Source: Comamonas sp009360615 (GTDB lineage: Bacteria > Pseudomonadota > Gammaproteobacteria > Burkholderiales > Burkholderiaceae_C). Taken from it: DNA of 64,000 nt. The notes below the pieces were generated by a model. It did no database searches and was not told the DNA's origin. It worked only from the letters and a program-made list of their open reading frames with translations. This document shows, one piece after another, positions 10,361 through 19,014 of this stretch (the stretch's first letter is position 1; every line of letters begins with the position of its first letter). Both the position numbers and the translations under genes were made by a program. Where the stretch lies: the NCBI RefSeq assembly GCF_035784015.1, contig NZ_JALKOW010000001.1. One strand, written 5' to 3'.

Positions 10361-11842
10361 TCAACGCAGCTGCAACTTGAGGCTCCAGGGCGTCTTGCTC
10401 CAGGCCATCGCTTCCTCTTCCAGCAGGCGTGCCGATTGCGGATAGGTCAGCATCCAGCCCGCGCGGGTGGAGAGCTTGCATTCCGTGCCCGAGCGCTTGA
10501 TCTGCATGCCCTTCATGTCCGGTTCGCGGCGGGTATGACACAGCTGCACGGCGACGCGCAGCGCCATCAGCGGCAGGGCCAGCTGGGGCGAGTCGATGGC
10601 GTCTTCCAGCTTGCGCAGCTTGCCCTGGTGGCCCAGCACCAGCTGACAGATGCGCTGGCGCAGCTCCGGCTCCCAGGTGGCCAGGCCGCAATGCTCGACG
10701 ATGTAGGCCCCGTGGCGGTGGTAGTTGCTCAGGGCCACACGCATGCCGACCTCGTGGAGCTGCGCAGCAATGGTCAGGGCCTGAGCGCTTTGCGCCGACA
10801 TGTCGGCAGGCAGTATCTGCTGGTACAGCTCGGCAGCAATGCGCTGCACGCGCAGCGCATGGGGGGCGTCCACGCCGAAGTCCAGCTGCAGGGCGCTGAT
10901 TTCGGCGGCTTCCTTGTCGGCGGGAGGCTCATGGTCGAGCAGGTCGTGCAAGACCCCCTGGCGCAGCGCACCCTGGGCGACCTCCAGTTCGGTAATGCCC
11001 AGCAGGTCGACCACGGCCATCATCACGCTGATGCCGCCCGCGACCACGGGGCGGCGATCCTCCTTGAGACCCGGCATGCGAAGTCGGTCCACATGGCCGA
11101 TGTCCAGCAGCATCTCGTAGAGATGGCGCAGCTTGGCGGGCGTGATCACCTGTCCGTCCAGGCCCTGGGCCGTGAGGGCATCCGCCACGGCATTCGCCGT
11201 GCCCGAGGATGCGTAGGCGCAATCCCAGGCCGTGCCGGGATAGGCGAACTGGGCCCGGGCCAGGCATTGCTTGGCGGCGGCCACGGCGGCCTGGAAGTTG
11301 GCCTTGTTCAGTGCGCCATCACTGAAGAAGCGGCTGCTCCAGGAGACGCTGCCCAGCGCAAACGACGCCACCTGCAGCGGCTGGCTGTGCTGACCGATGA
11401 TGATTTCCGTGGAGCGCCCGCCAATGTCGATGACCAGACGCTTTTGCTGGCTGGGCACTAGCGAGCTGGCCACGCCGCGATAGATGAGCCGGGCTTCTTC
11501 CTCGCCGGGGATGACTTCGATGGGAAATCCCAGCAGGCGGCTGCCATGCGTCACGAACTCGTCGGCGTTCATTGCCTCGCGCAGGGTCTGGGTGGCGACG
11601 GCGCGGACATGCGTGGCATCGAAGCCCCGGAGGCGCTCGCCGAAGCGCGCCAGGCATTCCCAGCCGCGTTCCATCGCCTCGCGAGAGAGTTCCTGGCGCG
11701 AGTTCAGGCCGTTGCCCTGGCGCACGGTTTCCTTGAGGTACTCCACACGCTCGATCCGTTGATGCGAGCCGATGCGGCCTATTTCAAGGCGAAAACTGTT
11801 GGAGCCAAGGTCTACGGCGGCAAGCAGCGATTCTGGAGCCAT
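10361..11842 (-). CDS. ppx: Exopolyphosphatase, Ppx/GppA family
   Basis: This 493-residue protein of the actin-like ASKHA fold removes terminal phosphates from polyphosphate, or pppGpp in GppA relatives. The phosphate-1 motif is AAVDLGSNSFRLEIGRI at the N-terminus; phosphate-2 is LVIDIGGRSTEIIIG; the C-terminal half resembles the HD-type domain (AQLHEVGMRVALSNYHRHGAYIVEH). The chosen start (MAPESLLAAVDLG) puts the first strand at the N-terminus; an upstream ATG at 11944 would add 34 unrelated residues. Convergent with ppk and divergent from the pst operon, so synthesis and hydrolysis of polyphosphate are linked to phosphate uptake. Confidence 0.92.
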   Translation of the reverse strand: MAPESLLAAVDLGSNSFRLEIGRIGSHQRIERVEYLKETVRQGNGLNSRQELSREAMERGWECLARFGERLRGFDATHVRAVATQTLREAMNADEFVTHGSRLLGFPIEVIPGEEEARLIYRGVASSLVPSQQKRLVIDIGGRSTEIIIGQHSQPLQVASFALGSVSWSSRFFSDGALNKANFQAAVAAAKQCLARAQFAYPGTAWDCAYASSGTANAVADALTAQGLDGQVITPAKLRHLYEMLLDIGHVDRLRMPGLKEDRRPVVAGGISVMMAVVDLLGITELEVAQGALRQGVLHDLLDHEPPADKEAAEISALQLDFGVDAPHALRVQRIAAELYQQILPADMSAQSAQALTIAAQLHEVGMRVALSNYHRHGAYIVEHCGLATWEPELRQRICQLVLGHQGKLRKLEDAIDSPQLALPLMALRVAVQLCHTRREPDMKGMQIKRSGTECKLSTRAGWMLTYPQSARLLEEEAMAWSKTPWSLKLQLR

Positions 11843-12300
11843 TTCTGAGCCAATCAATGCGTTGTAGTTATGCGGGTCGTGCACGAGTGGAGCATGAACG
11901 ATAGGGGCGCTGACGGTACATGTATCGGGCAGTGGAATATGCAATATGCGCCGTCATCGGGCCTTCCGGAAGCTTAGTTCAGCCTCTGTCAAGTCAGGTA
12001 TTTGCCGCTATTTCCAGCCCGGGCCATTCCCCCGCAGGTCGGCTATTGAGCGGGACAGACTATGTCATACATTGGCAGCACGCCGGCACCAGCCTTGCGA
12101 CAAGCTGTTACCTGTGATCTGGCGCGGGGACCGAGCATGCAGGTCAAGGCTCAGCAGTTTGCGAATGAAATATGACAATCGCATGACCTGATCAGGCGTC
12201 TTTCACTCGGTTGCGCCTTGAAATTTTCATGTCACGACCTTGTCATAAAAGGTTTTTACAGTCCACTCCATCGAATCTTTCAACCCTAAGAGGTCGTTTC
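11843..12300. other. Divergent regulatory region between ppx and pstS
   Basis: 458 bp without a convincing gene. The right third holds the pstS Pho promoter described separately. The left part is presumed to hold the ppx promoter, but no clear -35/-10 pair stands out. Short open frames here have no recognisable product. Confidence 0.6.
12218..12262 (+). promoter_or_regulatory. Pho box and -10 region upstream of pstS
   Basis: 7-mers ATGTCAC (12229) and TTGTCAT (12240-12246) lie at the PhoB 11-bp period, with a degenerate third repeat at 12218. A -10 candidate TACAGT (12257-12262) follows at 10-bp spacing, with no -35 element, as expected of a PhoB-activated promoter. The pstS start lies 38 bp further on behind AAGAGG. 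Confidence 0.85.
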
Positions 12301-13332
12301 ATGAAGTTGTCCTTGATTCACGTTCTGGTGGCTGGTGCTCTGTCTGCCGCGGGTATTGCCAACGCCGGCCAGGAAGCTACGGGTGCCGGTGCGAGCTTCC
12401 CGGCTCCTCTTTATTCCAAGTGGGCCGCCGACTACCACAAGGCCACAGGTGTCAAGATTAACTACCAGTCCGTGGGCTCCAGCGCTGGTGTCAAGCAGAT
12501 CGAAGCCAAGACCGTGGACTTCGGTGCTTCCGACGAACCCCTGAAGGACGACGAGCTGGCCAAGAAGGGACTGGTTCAGTTTCCCACTGTGATCGGCGGC
12601 ATTGTGCCCGTGGTCAACATCAAGGGCGTGGCTCCGGGTCAGCTGAAGCTGTCGGGCCAGGTGCTGGGCGACATCTATCTGGGCAAGATCTCGAAGTGGA
12701 ACGATCCCGCCATCACGGCGCTGAACCCCGGTGTGGCACTGCCTGATGCGGCCATCGCTCCCGTGCGCCGCGCAGACGGCTCCGGCACCACCTTCGGCTT
12801 CACCAACTACCTCTCCAAGGTCAATGCCGAATGGAAGGAAAAAGTGGGTGAGGGCAAGGCCGTCAACTGGCCCACCGGTGCCGGGGGCAAGGGCAACGAA
12901 GGCGTTGCCGCCTTTGTGGGTCGTCTGCCCAACTCGATCGGCTACGTGGAGTATGCCTATGTGAAGCAGAACAAGCTGACCTACGCTCAGCTGCAGAACA
13001 AGGACGGCGTCTTCGTCGCCCCCGACGATGAAACCTTCAAGGCTGCCGCAGCCGGTGCGGACTGGGCCAAGAGCTTCTACCAGATCCTGACCAACCAGCC
13101 TGGCAAGAACGCATGGCCCATCACCTCGGCCACTTTCATCCTGATGCACAAGACCCAGGAAAAGCCCGAGCAGGCGGCCACTTCGCTGAAGTTCTTCGAC
13201 TGGGCCTACAGGCAAGGTGACAAGACGGCCGCAGACCTGGACTATGTGCCCATGCCCGACGCCGTCAAGAACGTGATCTTCAAGTCCTGGAACGACATCA
13301 AGGACACTTCGGGCAAGGTTGTCGCCAAGTAA
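12301..13332 (+). CDS. pstS: Phosphate ABC transporter, periplasmic phosphate-binding protein PstS
   Basis: This 343-residue periplasmic receptor of the high-affinity Pst importer opens with a clean signal peptide (MKLSLIHVLVAGALSAAGIANA), likely cleaved before GQEATGAGASF. Phosphate-binding motifs are ATGAGASFPAPLYSKW, DFGASDEPL and RRADGSGTTFGFTNYL. The start at 12301, not the in-frame ATGs upstream, is fixed by the ribosome site AAGAGG and the signal peptide. First gene of pstSCAB-phoU-phoBR behind a Pho box. Confidence 0.97.
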   Translation: MKLSLIHVLVAGALSAAGIANAGQEATGAGASFPAPLYSKWAADYHKATGVKINYQSVGSSAGVKQIEAKTVDFGASDEPLKDDELAKKGLVQFPTVIGGIVPVVNIKGVAPGQLKLSGQVLGDIYLGKISKWNDPAITALNPGVALPDAAIAPVRRADGSGTTFGFTNYLSKVNAEWKEKVGEGKAVNWPTGAGGKGNEGVAAFVGRLPNSIGYVEYAYVKQNKLTYAQLQNKDGVFVAPDDETFKAAAAGADWAKSFYQILTNQPGKNAWPITSATFILMHKTQEKPEQAATSLKFFDWAYRQGDKTAADLDYVPMPDAVKNVIFKSWNDIKDTSGKVVAK

Positions 13333-13417
13333 CTCGAGCCATCAGTGAGCAGCGGACTGCCGTGCCGGACGGCATCTCCGCTGCCTGTTTCAACCCTTTG
13401 CGAATAAAGGCGCTCAC

Positions 13418-14443
13418 GTGTCCACTACGTCGCCCTCCAGTTCGCTGGCTGCTGCCCCCACCGATGCCGCCAAGCGACGCTCTCCCTCTCCGCCACGTGC
13501 TCCGATGATCTCGGGACGTATGGCGGATCGTTTGTTTGGCGGCCTGGCATGCAGTGCAGCGGTTCTGACGCTGGTGCTGCTCCTGGCCATCATGATTTCG
13601 CTGATCTTCGGTGCCTGGCCCGCCATCTCGGAATACGGCCTGGGATTTCTGACCAGCAGCGTCTGGGACCCGGTTCAGAACCAGTATGGCGGCCTGGTCA
13701 TGATCTACGGCACGCTGGCCACTTCGGCCATCGCGCTCATCATTGCAGTGCCCGTGAGCTTCGGGATTGCCTTGTTTCTCACGGAACTCTCGCCTGCGTG
13801 GCTCAAGCGCCCCCTTGGGACGGCCATCGAGTTGCTGGCCGCAGTTCCATCCATCGTCTACGGCATGTGGGGCCTGATGGTGTTCGGCCCCGTGCTGGCC
13901 ACCTATGTGCAGCAGCCGCTGCAGAACCTGCTGAGCGGAGTGCCCTATCTGGGTGCCTTCGTTTCCGGGCCTCCCGTCGGTATCGGCATTCTGTCGGCCG
14001 GCATCATCCTGGCCATCATGATCATCCCCTTCATCGCCTCGGTGATGCGCGATGTGTTCGAGGTCACGCCGGCGCTGCTCAAGGAGTCGGCCTACGGTCT
14101 GGGCTCCACGACCTGGGAAGTGGTCTGGAAAGTGGTGCTGCCTTATACCAAGACGGGCGTGCTGGGCGGCGTCATGCTGGGCCTGGGCCGCGCGCTCGGC
14201 GAGACCATGGCCGTGACCTTCGTGATCGGCAACATGAATCAGCTCAACTCGCTGTCCGTGTTCGAGGCGGCGAACAGCATCACCTCGGCCCTGGCCAACG
14301 AGTTTGCCGAAGCCGGCGAGGGTCTGCATCAGGCATCGCTGATCTATCTCGGTCTGGTGCTGTTCTTCATCACCTTCGTGGTGCTGGCCCTGTCCAAGGT
14401 GCTGCTCAACCGCCTGCAGAAGAATGAAGGAGCCCGCTCATGA
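13418..14443 (+). CDS. pstC: Phosphate ABC transporter permease PstC
   Basis: This 341-residue inner-membrane permease has six predicted hydrophobic segments after a Ser/Ala/Pro-rich cytoplasmic N-terminus. The EAA loop that contacts PstB is visible as LLKESAYGLGSTTWEVVWKV. It forms the phosphate channel with PstA. The start is GTG at 13418, 85 bp after pstS. It overlaps pstA by an ATGA junction, indicating translational coupling. Confidence 0.95.
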   Translation: MSTTSPSSSLAAAPTDAAKRRSPSPPRAPMISGRMADRLFGGLACSAAVLTLVLLLAIMISLIFGAWPAISEYGLGFLTSSVWDPVQNQYGGLVMIYGTLATSAIALIIAVPVSFGIALFLTELSPAWLKRPLGTAIELLAAVPSIVYGMWGLMVFGPVLATYVQQPLQNLLSGVPYLGAFVSGPPVGIGILSAGIILAIMIIPFIASVMRDVFEVTPALLKESAYGLGSTTWEVVWKVVLPYTKTGVLGGVMLGLGRALGETMAVTFVIGNMNQLNSLSVFEAANSITSALANEFAEAGEGLHQASLIYLGLVLFFITFVVLALSKVLLNRLQKNEGARS

Positions 14444-15330
14444 GCCCGACCTCTACCTCCGCCAGGATGATCGATGCGGCCGACCTGGCTGCAGTGCGTC
14501 AGGCCAAGTACGACAGGCGCAAGCGCCTCAATCAGGTTGCGCTGACCCTGTCCATGGCCGCCATGCTGTTCGGTGTCTTCTGGCTGGTCTGGATTCTCTG
14601 GGAAACCATACGCCAGGGCGTGGGTGGCCTGAACTTCGCCCTGTTTTCGCAGATGACGCCTCCGCCCAACGAAGAGGGCGGTATTGCCAACGCCATCTGG
14701 GGCTCGCTGATGATGGTGGCACTGGCCACCTTTGTCGGCACGCCGATCGGTGTGATGGCCGGTGTCTATCTGGCCGAGTACGACAAAAAGGGCTGGCTGG
14801 CGTCCACCACGCGCTTCGTCAACGACATTCTGCTGTCGGCCCCGTCCATCGTCATCGGCCTGTTTGTCTACACCGTGGTCGTGGTGCGCTTCAAGAGCTT
14901 TTCCGGCATGGCCGGAGTGATCGCGCTGGCGCTGATCGTGATACCCGTGGTCATCCGGACCACGGAAAACATGCTGGTGCTGGTGCCGGCCAGCCTGCGC
15001 GAAGCGGCTTACGCGCTGGGCACGCCCAAGTGGAAGGTCATCATCATGGTGACTCTGCGTGCGGCCCGCGCCGGAGTGATTACCGGTGTGCTGCTGGCCG
15101 TGGCCCGTATTGCGGGGGAGACGGCTCCGCTGCTGTTCACGGCGCTGAACAACCAGTTCTGGAATGCCGACCTGAGCAAGCCCATGGCCAGCCTGCCGGT
15201 GACCATCTTCAAGTTTGCCATGAGCCCCTATGAGAACTGGCAGCAACTGGCCTGGGCCGGTGTGTTCCTCATCACGGTGGCTGTGCTGGGGCTGAACATC
15301 CTGGCGCGCTTCATCACCCGCCAGAAATAA
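14440..15330 (+). CDS. pstA: Phosphate ABC transporter permease PstA
   Basis: This 296-residue second permease of the Pst importer has about six membrane segments and the coupling loop LREAAYALGTPKWKVIIMV. It begins inside the pstC stop (ATGA) and ends 17 bp before pstB. The cytoplasmic N-terminus (DLAAVRQAKYDRRKRLNQ) is polar. Length is normal. Confidence 0.95.
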   Translation: MSPTSTSARMIDAADLAAVRQAKYDRRKRLNQVALTLSMAAMLFGVFWLVWILWETIRQGVGGLNFALFSQMTPPPNEEGGIANAIWGSLMMVALATFVGTPIGVMAGVYLAEYDKKGWLASTTRFVNDILLSAPSIVIGLFVYTVVVVRFKSFSGMAGVIALALIVIPVVIRTTENMLVLVPASLREAAYALGTPKWKVIIMVTLRAARAGVITGVLLAVARIAGETAPLLFTALNNQFWNADLSKPMASLPVTIFKFAMSPYENWQQLAWAGVFLITVAVLGLNILARFITRQK

Positions 15331-15347
15331 TTCCAAGGTTCAAGATC

Positions 15348-16124
15348 ATGACTGCAACCATTGCTCCCGCCAACGTCAAGCTGGCCGTGCGCGACCTGAA
15401 CTTCTACTACGGCAAGTTTCACGCGCTGAAAAACATCAACCTCGACATTCCCGAGAAGAAGGTCACGGCCTTCATCGGCCCCTCGGGCTGCGGCAAGTCC
15501 ACGCTGTTGCGCACCTTCAACCGCATGTTCGAGCTCTATCCCGAGCAGCGCGCCGAAGGCCAGATCATGCTGGACGGCGACAACCTGCTGACCAGCAAGC
15601 AGGATGTGGCCTTGATTCGCGCCAAGGTCGGCATGGTGTTCCAGAAGCCCACGCCCTTTCCCATGTCCATCTACGACAACATCGCTTTCGGCGTGAAGCT
15701 GTTCGAGAATCTCAACGCCTCCGACATGGACGACCGCGTGGAGTGGGCGCTGCGCAAGGCGGCGCTGTGGAACGAAGTCAAGGACAAGCTGCAGCAAAGC
15801 GGCTCGGGTCTGTCGGGCGGCCAGCAGCAGCGTCTGTGCATCGCGCGCGGCATTGCCATCAAGCCCGAGGTGTTGCTGCTCGACGAGCCCTGCTCGGCGC
15901 TGGATCCCATCTCCACCGCCAAGATCGAGGAGCTGATTGCGGAACTGAAGAACGACTACACAGTGGTCATCGTGACCCACAACATGCAGCAGGCCGCCCG
16001 CTGCAGCGATTACACGGCCTATATGTATCTGGGTGACCTGGTGGAGTTCGGGGATACCGAAAAAATGTTCTTCAAGCCCCAGCGCAAGGAAACGGAAGAC
16101 TACATCACAGGCCGCTTCGGCTAA
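15348..16124 (+). CDS. pstB: Phosphate ABC transporter ATP-binding protein PstB
   Basis: This 258-residue ATPase energises PstCA. It carries Walker A GPSGCGKSTLLR, Q-loop VGMVFQKPTPFP, ABC signature LSGGQQQRLCIARG, Walker B LLLDEPCSALDP and the H-loop VIVTHNMQQAARCSDY. The motif PTPFPMSIYDN after the Q-loop is characteristic of PstB. It lies between pstA and phoU in the same operon. Confidence 0.97.
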   Translation: MTATIAPANVKLAVRDLNFYYGKFHALKNINLDIPEKKVTAFIGPSGCGKSTLLRTFNRMFELYPEQRAEGQIMLDGDNLLTSKQDVALIRAKVGMVFQKPTPFPMSIYDNIAFGVKLFENLNASDMDDRVEWALRKAALWNEVKDKLQQSGSGLSGGQQQRLCIARGIAIKPEVLLLDEPCSALDPISTAKIEELIAELKNDYTVVIVTHNMQQAARCSDYTAYMYLGDLVEFGDTEKMFFKPQRKETEDYITGRFG

Positions 16125-16134
16125 GGACTTGAAA

Positions 16135-16836
16135 ATGACAGAAAAACATTTGTCCACCCAGTTCGACTCCGAACTCAATCGCGTTTCGGCTCGCGTCATG
16201 GAGCTTGGCGGTCTGGTCGAGTCGCAGATCAGCAATGCGGTCTATGCACTGACCAGCTTCAGCACCGAAGCCGTGGAGCAGGTCATCAGCACCGAGCAGC
16301 GCGTCAACGCCATGGAAGTGGAGATCGACCACGAGCTGTCGTCCATCATCGCCCGGCGTCAGCCCACGGCCCGCGATCTGCGCCTGCTGATCGCCTTCTC
16401 CAAGGCCACGGCCAACCTGGAGCGCATGGGCGACGAGGCCTGCAAGATGGCCCGCATGGTCAAGTCCATCATCGAAAGCGGTGCGGCCCGCTCGCTGCCC
16501 AGCGGAGAGCTGCGCATGGCTGCCCAGATGGCCTCGGAGCTGCTGCGCAAGACCCTGGATGCCTTTGCCCGGCTGGACACCAAGGCGGCAGTGGCCATCT
16601 TGCGCGAAGACGACCTGATCGACGAAGAGTTCGACGGCTTCGTGCGCAAGCTCATCACCTACATGATGGAAGATCCGCGCACCATTTCCGCCAGCCTGGA
16701 CCTGCTGTTCCTGGCCAAGGCCATCGAGCGTATCGGCGACCATTCCAAGAATGTGGCCGAGCTGATCATCTACCTGGTCGAGGGCAAGGATGTGCGCCAC
16801 CAGACCATGGCTGAAATCGAATCTGCGGTGTTGTAA
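16135..16836 (+). CDS. phoU: Phosphate signalling/transport accessory protein PhoU
   Basis: This 233-residue all-helical protein has two PhoU repeats with the metal-binding E/D-rich signatures NLERMGDEACKMAR and AIERIGDHSKNVAE. PhoU links Pst activity to the PhoR/PhoB system and represses the Pho regulon when phosphate is plentiful. The start at 16135 (MTEKHLSTQFDSEL) lies 10 bp after the pstB stop; in-frame upstream ATGs fall inside pstB and are not needed. Confidence 0.96.
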   Translation: MTEKHLSTQFDSELNRVSARVMELGGLVESQISNAVYALTSFSTEAVEQVISTEQRVNAMEVEIDHELSSIIARRQPTARDLRLLIAFSKATANLERMGDEACKMARMVKSIIESGAARSLPSGELRMAAQMASELLRKTLDAFARLDTKAAVAILREDDLIDEEFDGFVRKLITYMMEDPRTISASLDLLFLAKAIERIGDHSKNVAELIIYLVEGKDVRHQTMAEIESAVL

Positions 16837-16854
16837 GACGGAGGCTGTTCAGGG

Positions 16855-17550
16855 ATGAAGAAGATGCCCATGGTCCTCATCGTGGAGGACGAACCTGCGA
16901 TTGCAGAGCTGATCGCGGTCAATCTGAGGCATAACGGCTTCCAGCCCGTCTGGGCGGAAGACGGCGTGTCGGCGCAGCGTGAGCTTGACGCCGTGCTGCC
17001 CGATGTGATCTTGCTCGACTGGATGCTGCCCGGAGCCAGCGGTCTCTCTCTGGCCCGCAAATGGCGCGCCGACAGCCGTACCAAGGCCGTGCCGATTCTC
17101 ATGTTGACGGCACGCGGCGACGAGCCCGACAAGGTGGCGGGTCTGGATGCGGGAGCGGATGACTACATCACCAAGCCTTTTTCCACCCAGGAGCTGCTGG
17201 CCCGCATCCGTGCCGTGCTGCGCCGCCGGGCGCCGGAGCAGGTGCAGGACAAGGTCACCATCGGCGAGCTGGTGCTCGATGCCGCAGCCCATCGCGTGAG
17301 CTGGCAGGGCGATCTGCTCAAGATCGGTCCCACCGAGTTCAAGCTTCTCAACTATCTGATGAAGCACCCCGAGCGCGTGCACAGCCGTGCGCAGCTGCTG
17401 GACAAGGTCTGGGGTGATCATGTCTTCATCGAGGAGCGTACAGTGGATGTGCACGTCAAGCGCCTGCGCGAATCGCTGGGTGCGGCGGGCGTTCTGATTG
17501 AAACCGTGCGTGGCGCAGGTTACCGTTTCAGCGCTCAGGCCATGGCCTGA
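16855..17550 (+). CDS. phoB: Phosphate regulon response regulator PhoB
   Basis: This 231-residue OmpR/PhoB-type regulator has an N-terminal receiver domain (acidic pocket VEDEP, phospho-acceptor D55 in VILLDWMLPG, K in YITKPFS) and a C-terminal winged helix (LKIGPTEFKLLNYLMKHP, ERTVDVHVKRLRESLG). It should bind the Pho boxes seen upstream of ppk and pstS in this window. It follows phoU by 18 bp and precedes phoR. Confidence 0.96.
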   Translation: MKKMPMVLIVEDEPAIAELIAVNLRHNGFQPVWAEDGVSAQRELDAVLPDVILLDWMLPGASGLSLARKWRADSRTKAVPILMLTARGDEPDKVAGLDAGADDYITKPFSTQELLARIRAVLRRRAPEQVQDKVTIGELVLDAAAHRVSWQGDLLKIGPTEFKLLNYLMKHPERVHSRAQLLDKVWGDHVFIEERTVDVHVKRLRESLGAAGVLIETVRGAGYRFSAQAMA

Positions 17551-17616
17551 AGGCGCTTTCCCCACAACCTCGGCCCGCTCCGGCTGGGTCGACAAAAATC
17601 ACAACTGAAAGCACAT

Positions 17617-19014
17617 ATGGGGTGGCGTGGTTTTCGATTGCTGGCCTCTCAGATTGCAGCAGCCGTGGTGGTCTGGCTGGCGTGGGCCACTCTGGTCGCA
17701 CCCGGTGCGACGCTGGCTCAACAATCCCTGGCGGCCATGGCCGGTGCCCTGATAGGCGGCTGGATCTGGTGGCTGGTGGACAGCTGGAATGGTGCGCGGC
17801 TGCTGCGCTGGCTGCGCCAGTCGGAGCTGGGCGCAGTGCCCAATCTGTCCGGGATCTGGGGCGAGGCCAGCGTGCGCATGCGTCGCTGGATTCGCCAGAG
17901 CGTTCAGCAGGTGCAGCAGGGCGATCAGCGGCTCAACGACATTTTGTCGGCCCTGCAGGCCAGCCCCAACGGCGTGGTGCTGCTCGATGCGCAGGGACGC
18001 ATCGAATGGTGCAACCAGATTGCTGCCAAGCAGTTCGGCTTTGATGCAGAGCGCGATGTGATGCAAAGCATAGGCAACCTGGTGCGCAACCCGCAATTCA
18101 GTGCCTATTTCGTAGCGCAGGATTTCACCCATGACCTGGTCATGCAGGGACGCGAAAGCACCCCGTCGCGCCCGGTCAAGCTGTCGGTGCAGATCTATGG
18201 CTATGGCGAGGGGCGCAAGCTGCTGCTGGCGCGCGATGTGACGGCTCTCGAGCAGGCCGAGGCCATGCGCCGCGACTTCGTTGCCAATGTCTCGCATGAA
18301 ATCCGCACGCCGCTGACGGTGTTGGCCGGTTTCGTGGAAACGCTGCAGAACCTGCCGCTGCAGGAGGACGAGCGCAATCGCTATCTGGCGCTGATGGCAC
18401 AGCAGGCCGAGCGCATGCAGCATCTGGTGGAGGATCTGCTGACCTTGTCGCGCCTGGAGGGCAGTCCGCTGCCCGGAAACAACGACTGGGTGTCGGTGGC
18501 GCAGTTGCTCACTCGCTGCGAGAACGAGGCACGCGGGCTCTCCAATGCCTTGACGCGCAAGCAGGCCAAGCCCCATGTGCTGAACTTTCCCGATGAGCAG
18601 GCGCTCAGGCAGGCCGGCGAGCTGGCGGGTGCCAGTGCGGAGCTGCACAGCGCGTTTTCCAATCTGCTGGCCAATGCCATGCGTTACACGCCTGCCGGCG
18701 GGCAGATTGATGTGCGCTGGCAGTTGCTGCCCGATGGATCGGCCCGCTTTGCCGTCAAGGACTCCGGCCCCGGTATCGACGAAAAGCATGTGTCGCGCCT
18801 GACCGAGCGCTTTTACCGCGTGGACCGAAGCCGCTCACGCGACACCGGCGGCACGGGCCTGGGTCTGGCCATCGTCAAGCATGTGCTGCAGCGGCACGGT
18901 GCCAGGCTCAGCATCGAGAGCGAGCTGGGCAAGGGTTCGGAGTTCGCCGTGACTTTTCCGCCCAGCCGCGTACGGGCCGCAGCTGAGGAGCCGGTCAAGG
19001 TCCTGTCGCGTTAG
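17617..19014 (+). CDS. phoR: Phosphate regulon sensor histidine kinase PhoR
   Basis: This 465-residue inner-membrane kinase has N-terminal hydrophobic segments (IAAAVVVWLAWATLV and LAAMAGALIGGWIWWLV), a PAS domain (~110-200), the HisKA dimer helix with H227 in VANVSHEIRTPL, and an HATPase domain (N-box FSNLLANAMRYTP, G-boxes DSGPGI and GTGLGLAIV). There is no large periplasmic domain, as usual for PhoR, which senses phosphate through PstB/PhoU. Its last 20 bp overlap the end of the convergent MATE gene. Confidence 0.95.
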   Translation: MGWRGFRLLASQIAAAVVVWLAWATLVAPGATLAQQSLAAMAGALIGGWIWWLVDSWNGARLLRWLRQSELGAVPNLSGIWGEASVRMRRWIRQSVQQVQQGDQRLNDILSALQASPNGVVLLDAQGRIEWCNQIAAKQFGFDAERDVMQSIGNLVRNPQFSAYFVAQDFTHDLVMQGRESTPSRPVKLSVQIYGYGEGRKLLLARDVTALEQAEAMRRDFVANVSHEIRTPLTVLAGFVETLQNLPLQEDERNRYLALMAQQAERMQHLVEDLLTLSRLEGSPLPGNNDWVSVAQLLTRCENEARGLSNALTRKQAKPHVLNFPDEQALRQAGELAGASAELHSAFSNLLANAMRYTPAGGQIDVRWQLLPDGSARFAVKDSGPGIDEKHVSRLTERFYRVDRSRSRDTGGTGLGLAIVKHVLQRHGARLSIESELGKGSEFAVTFPPSRVRAAAEEPVKVLSR

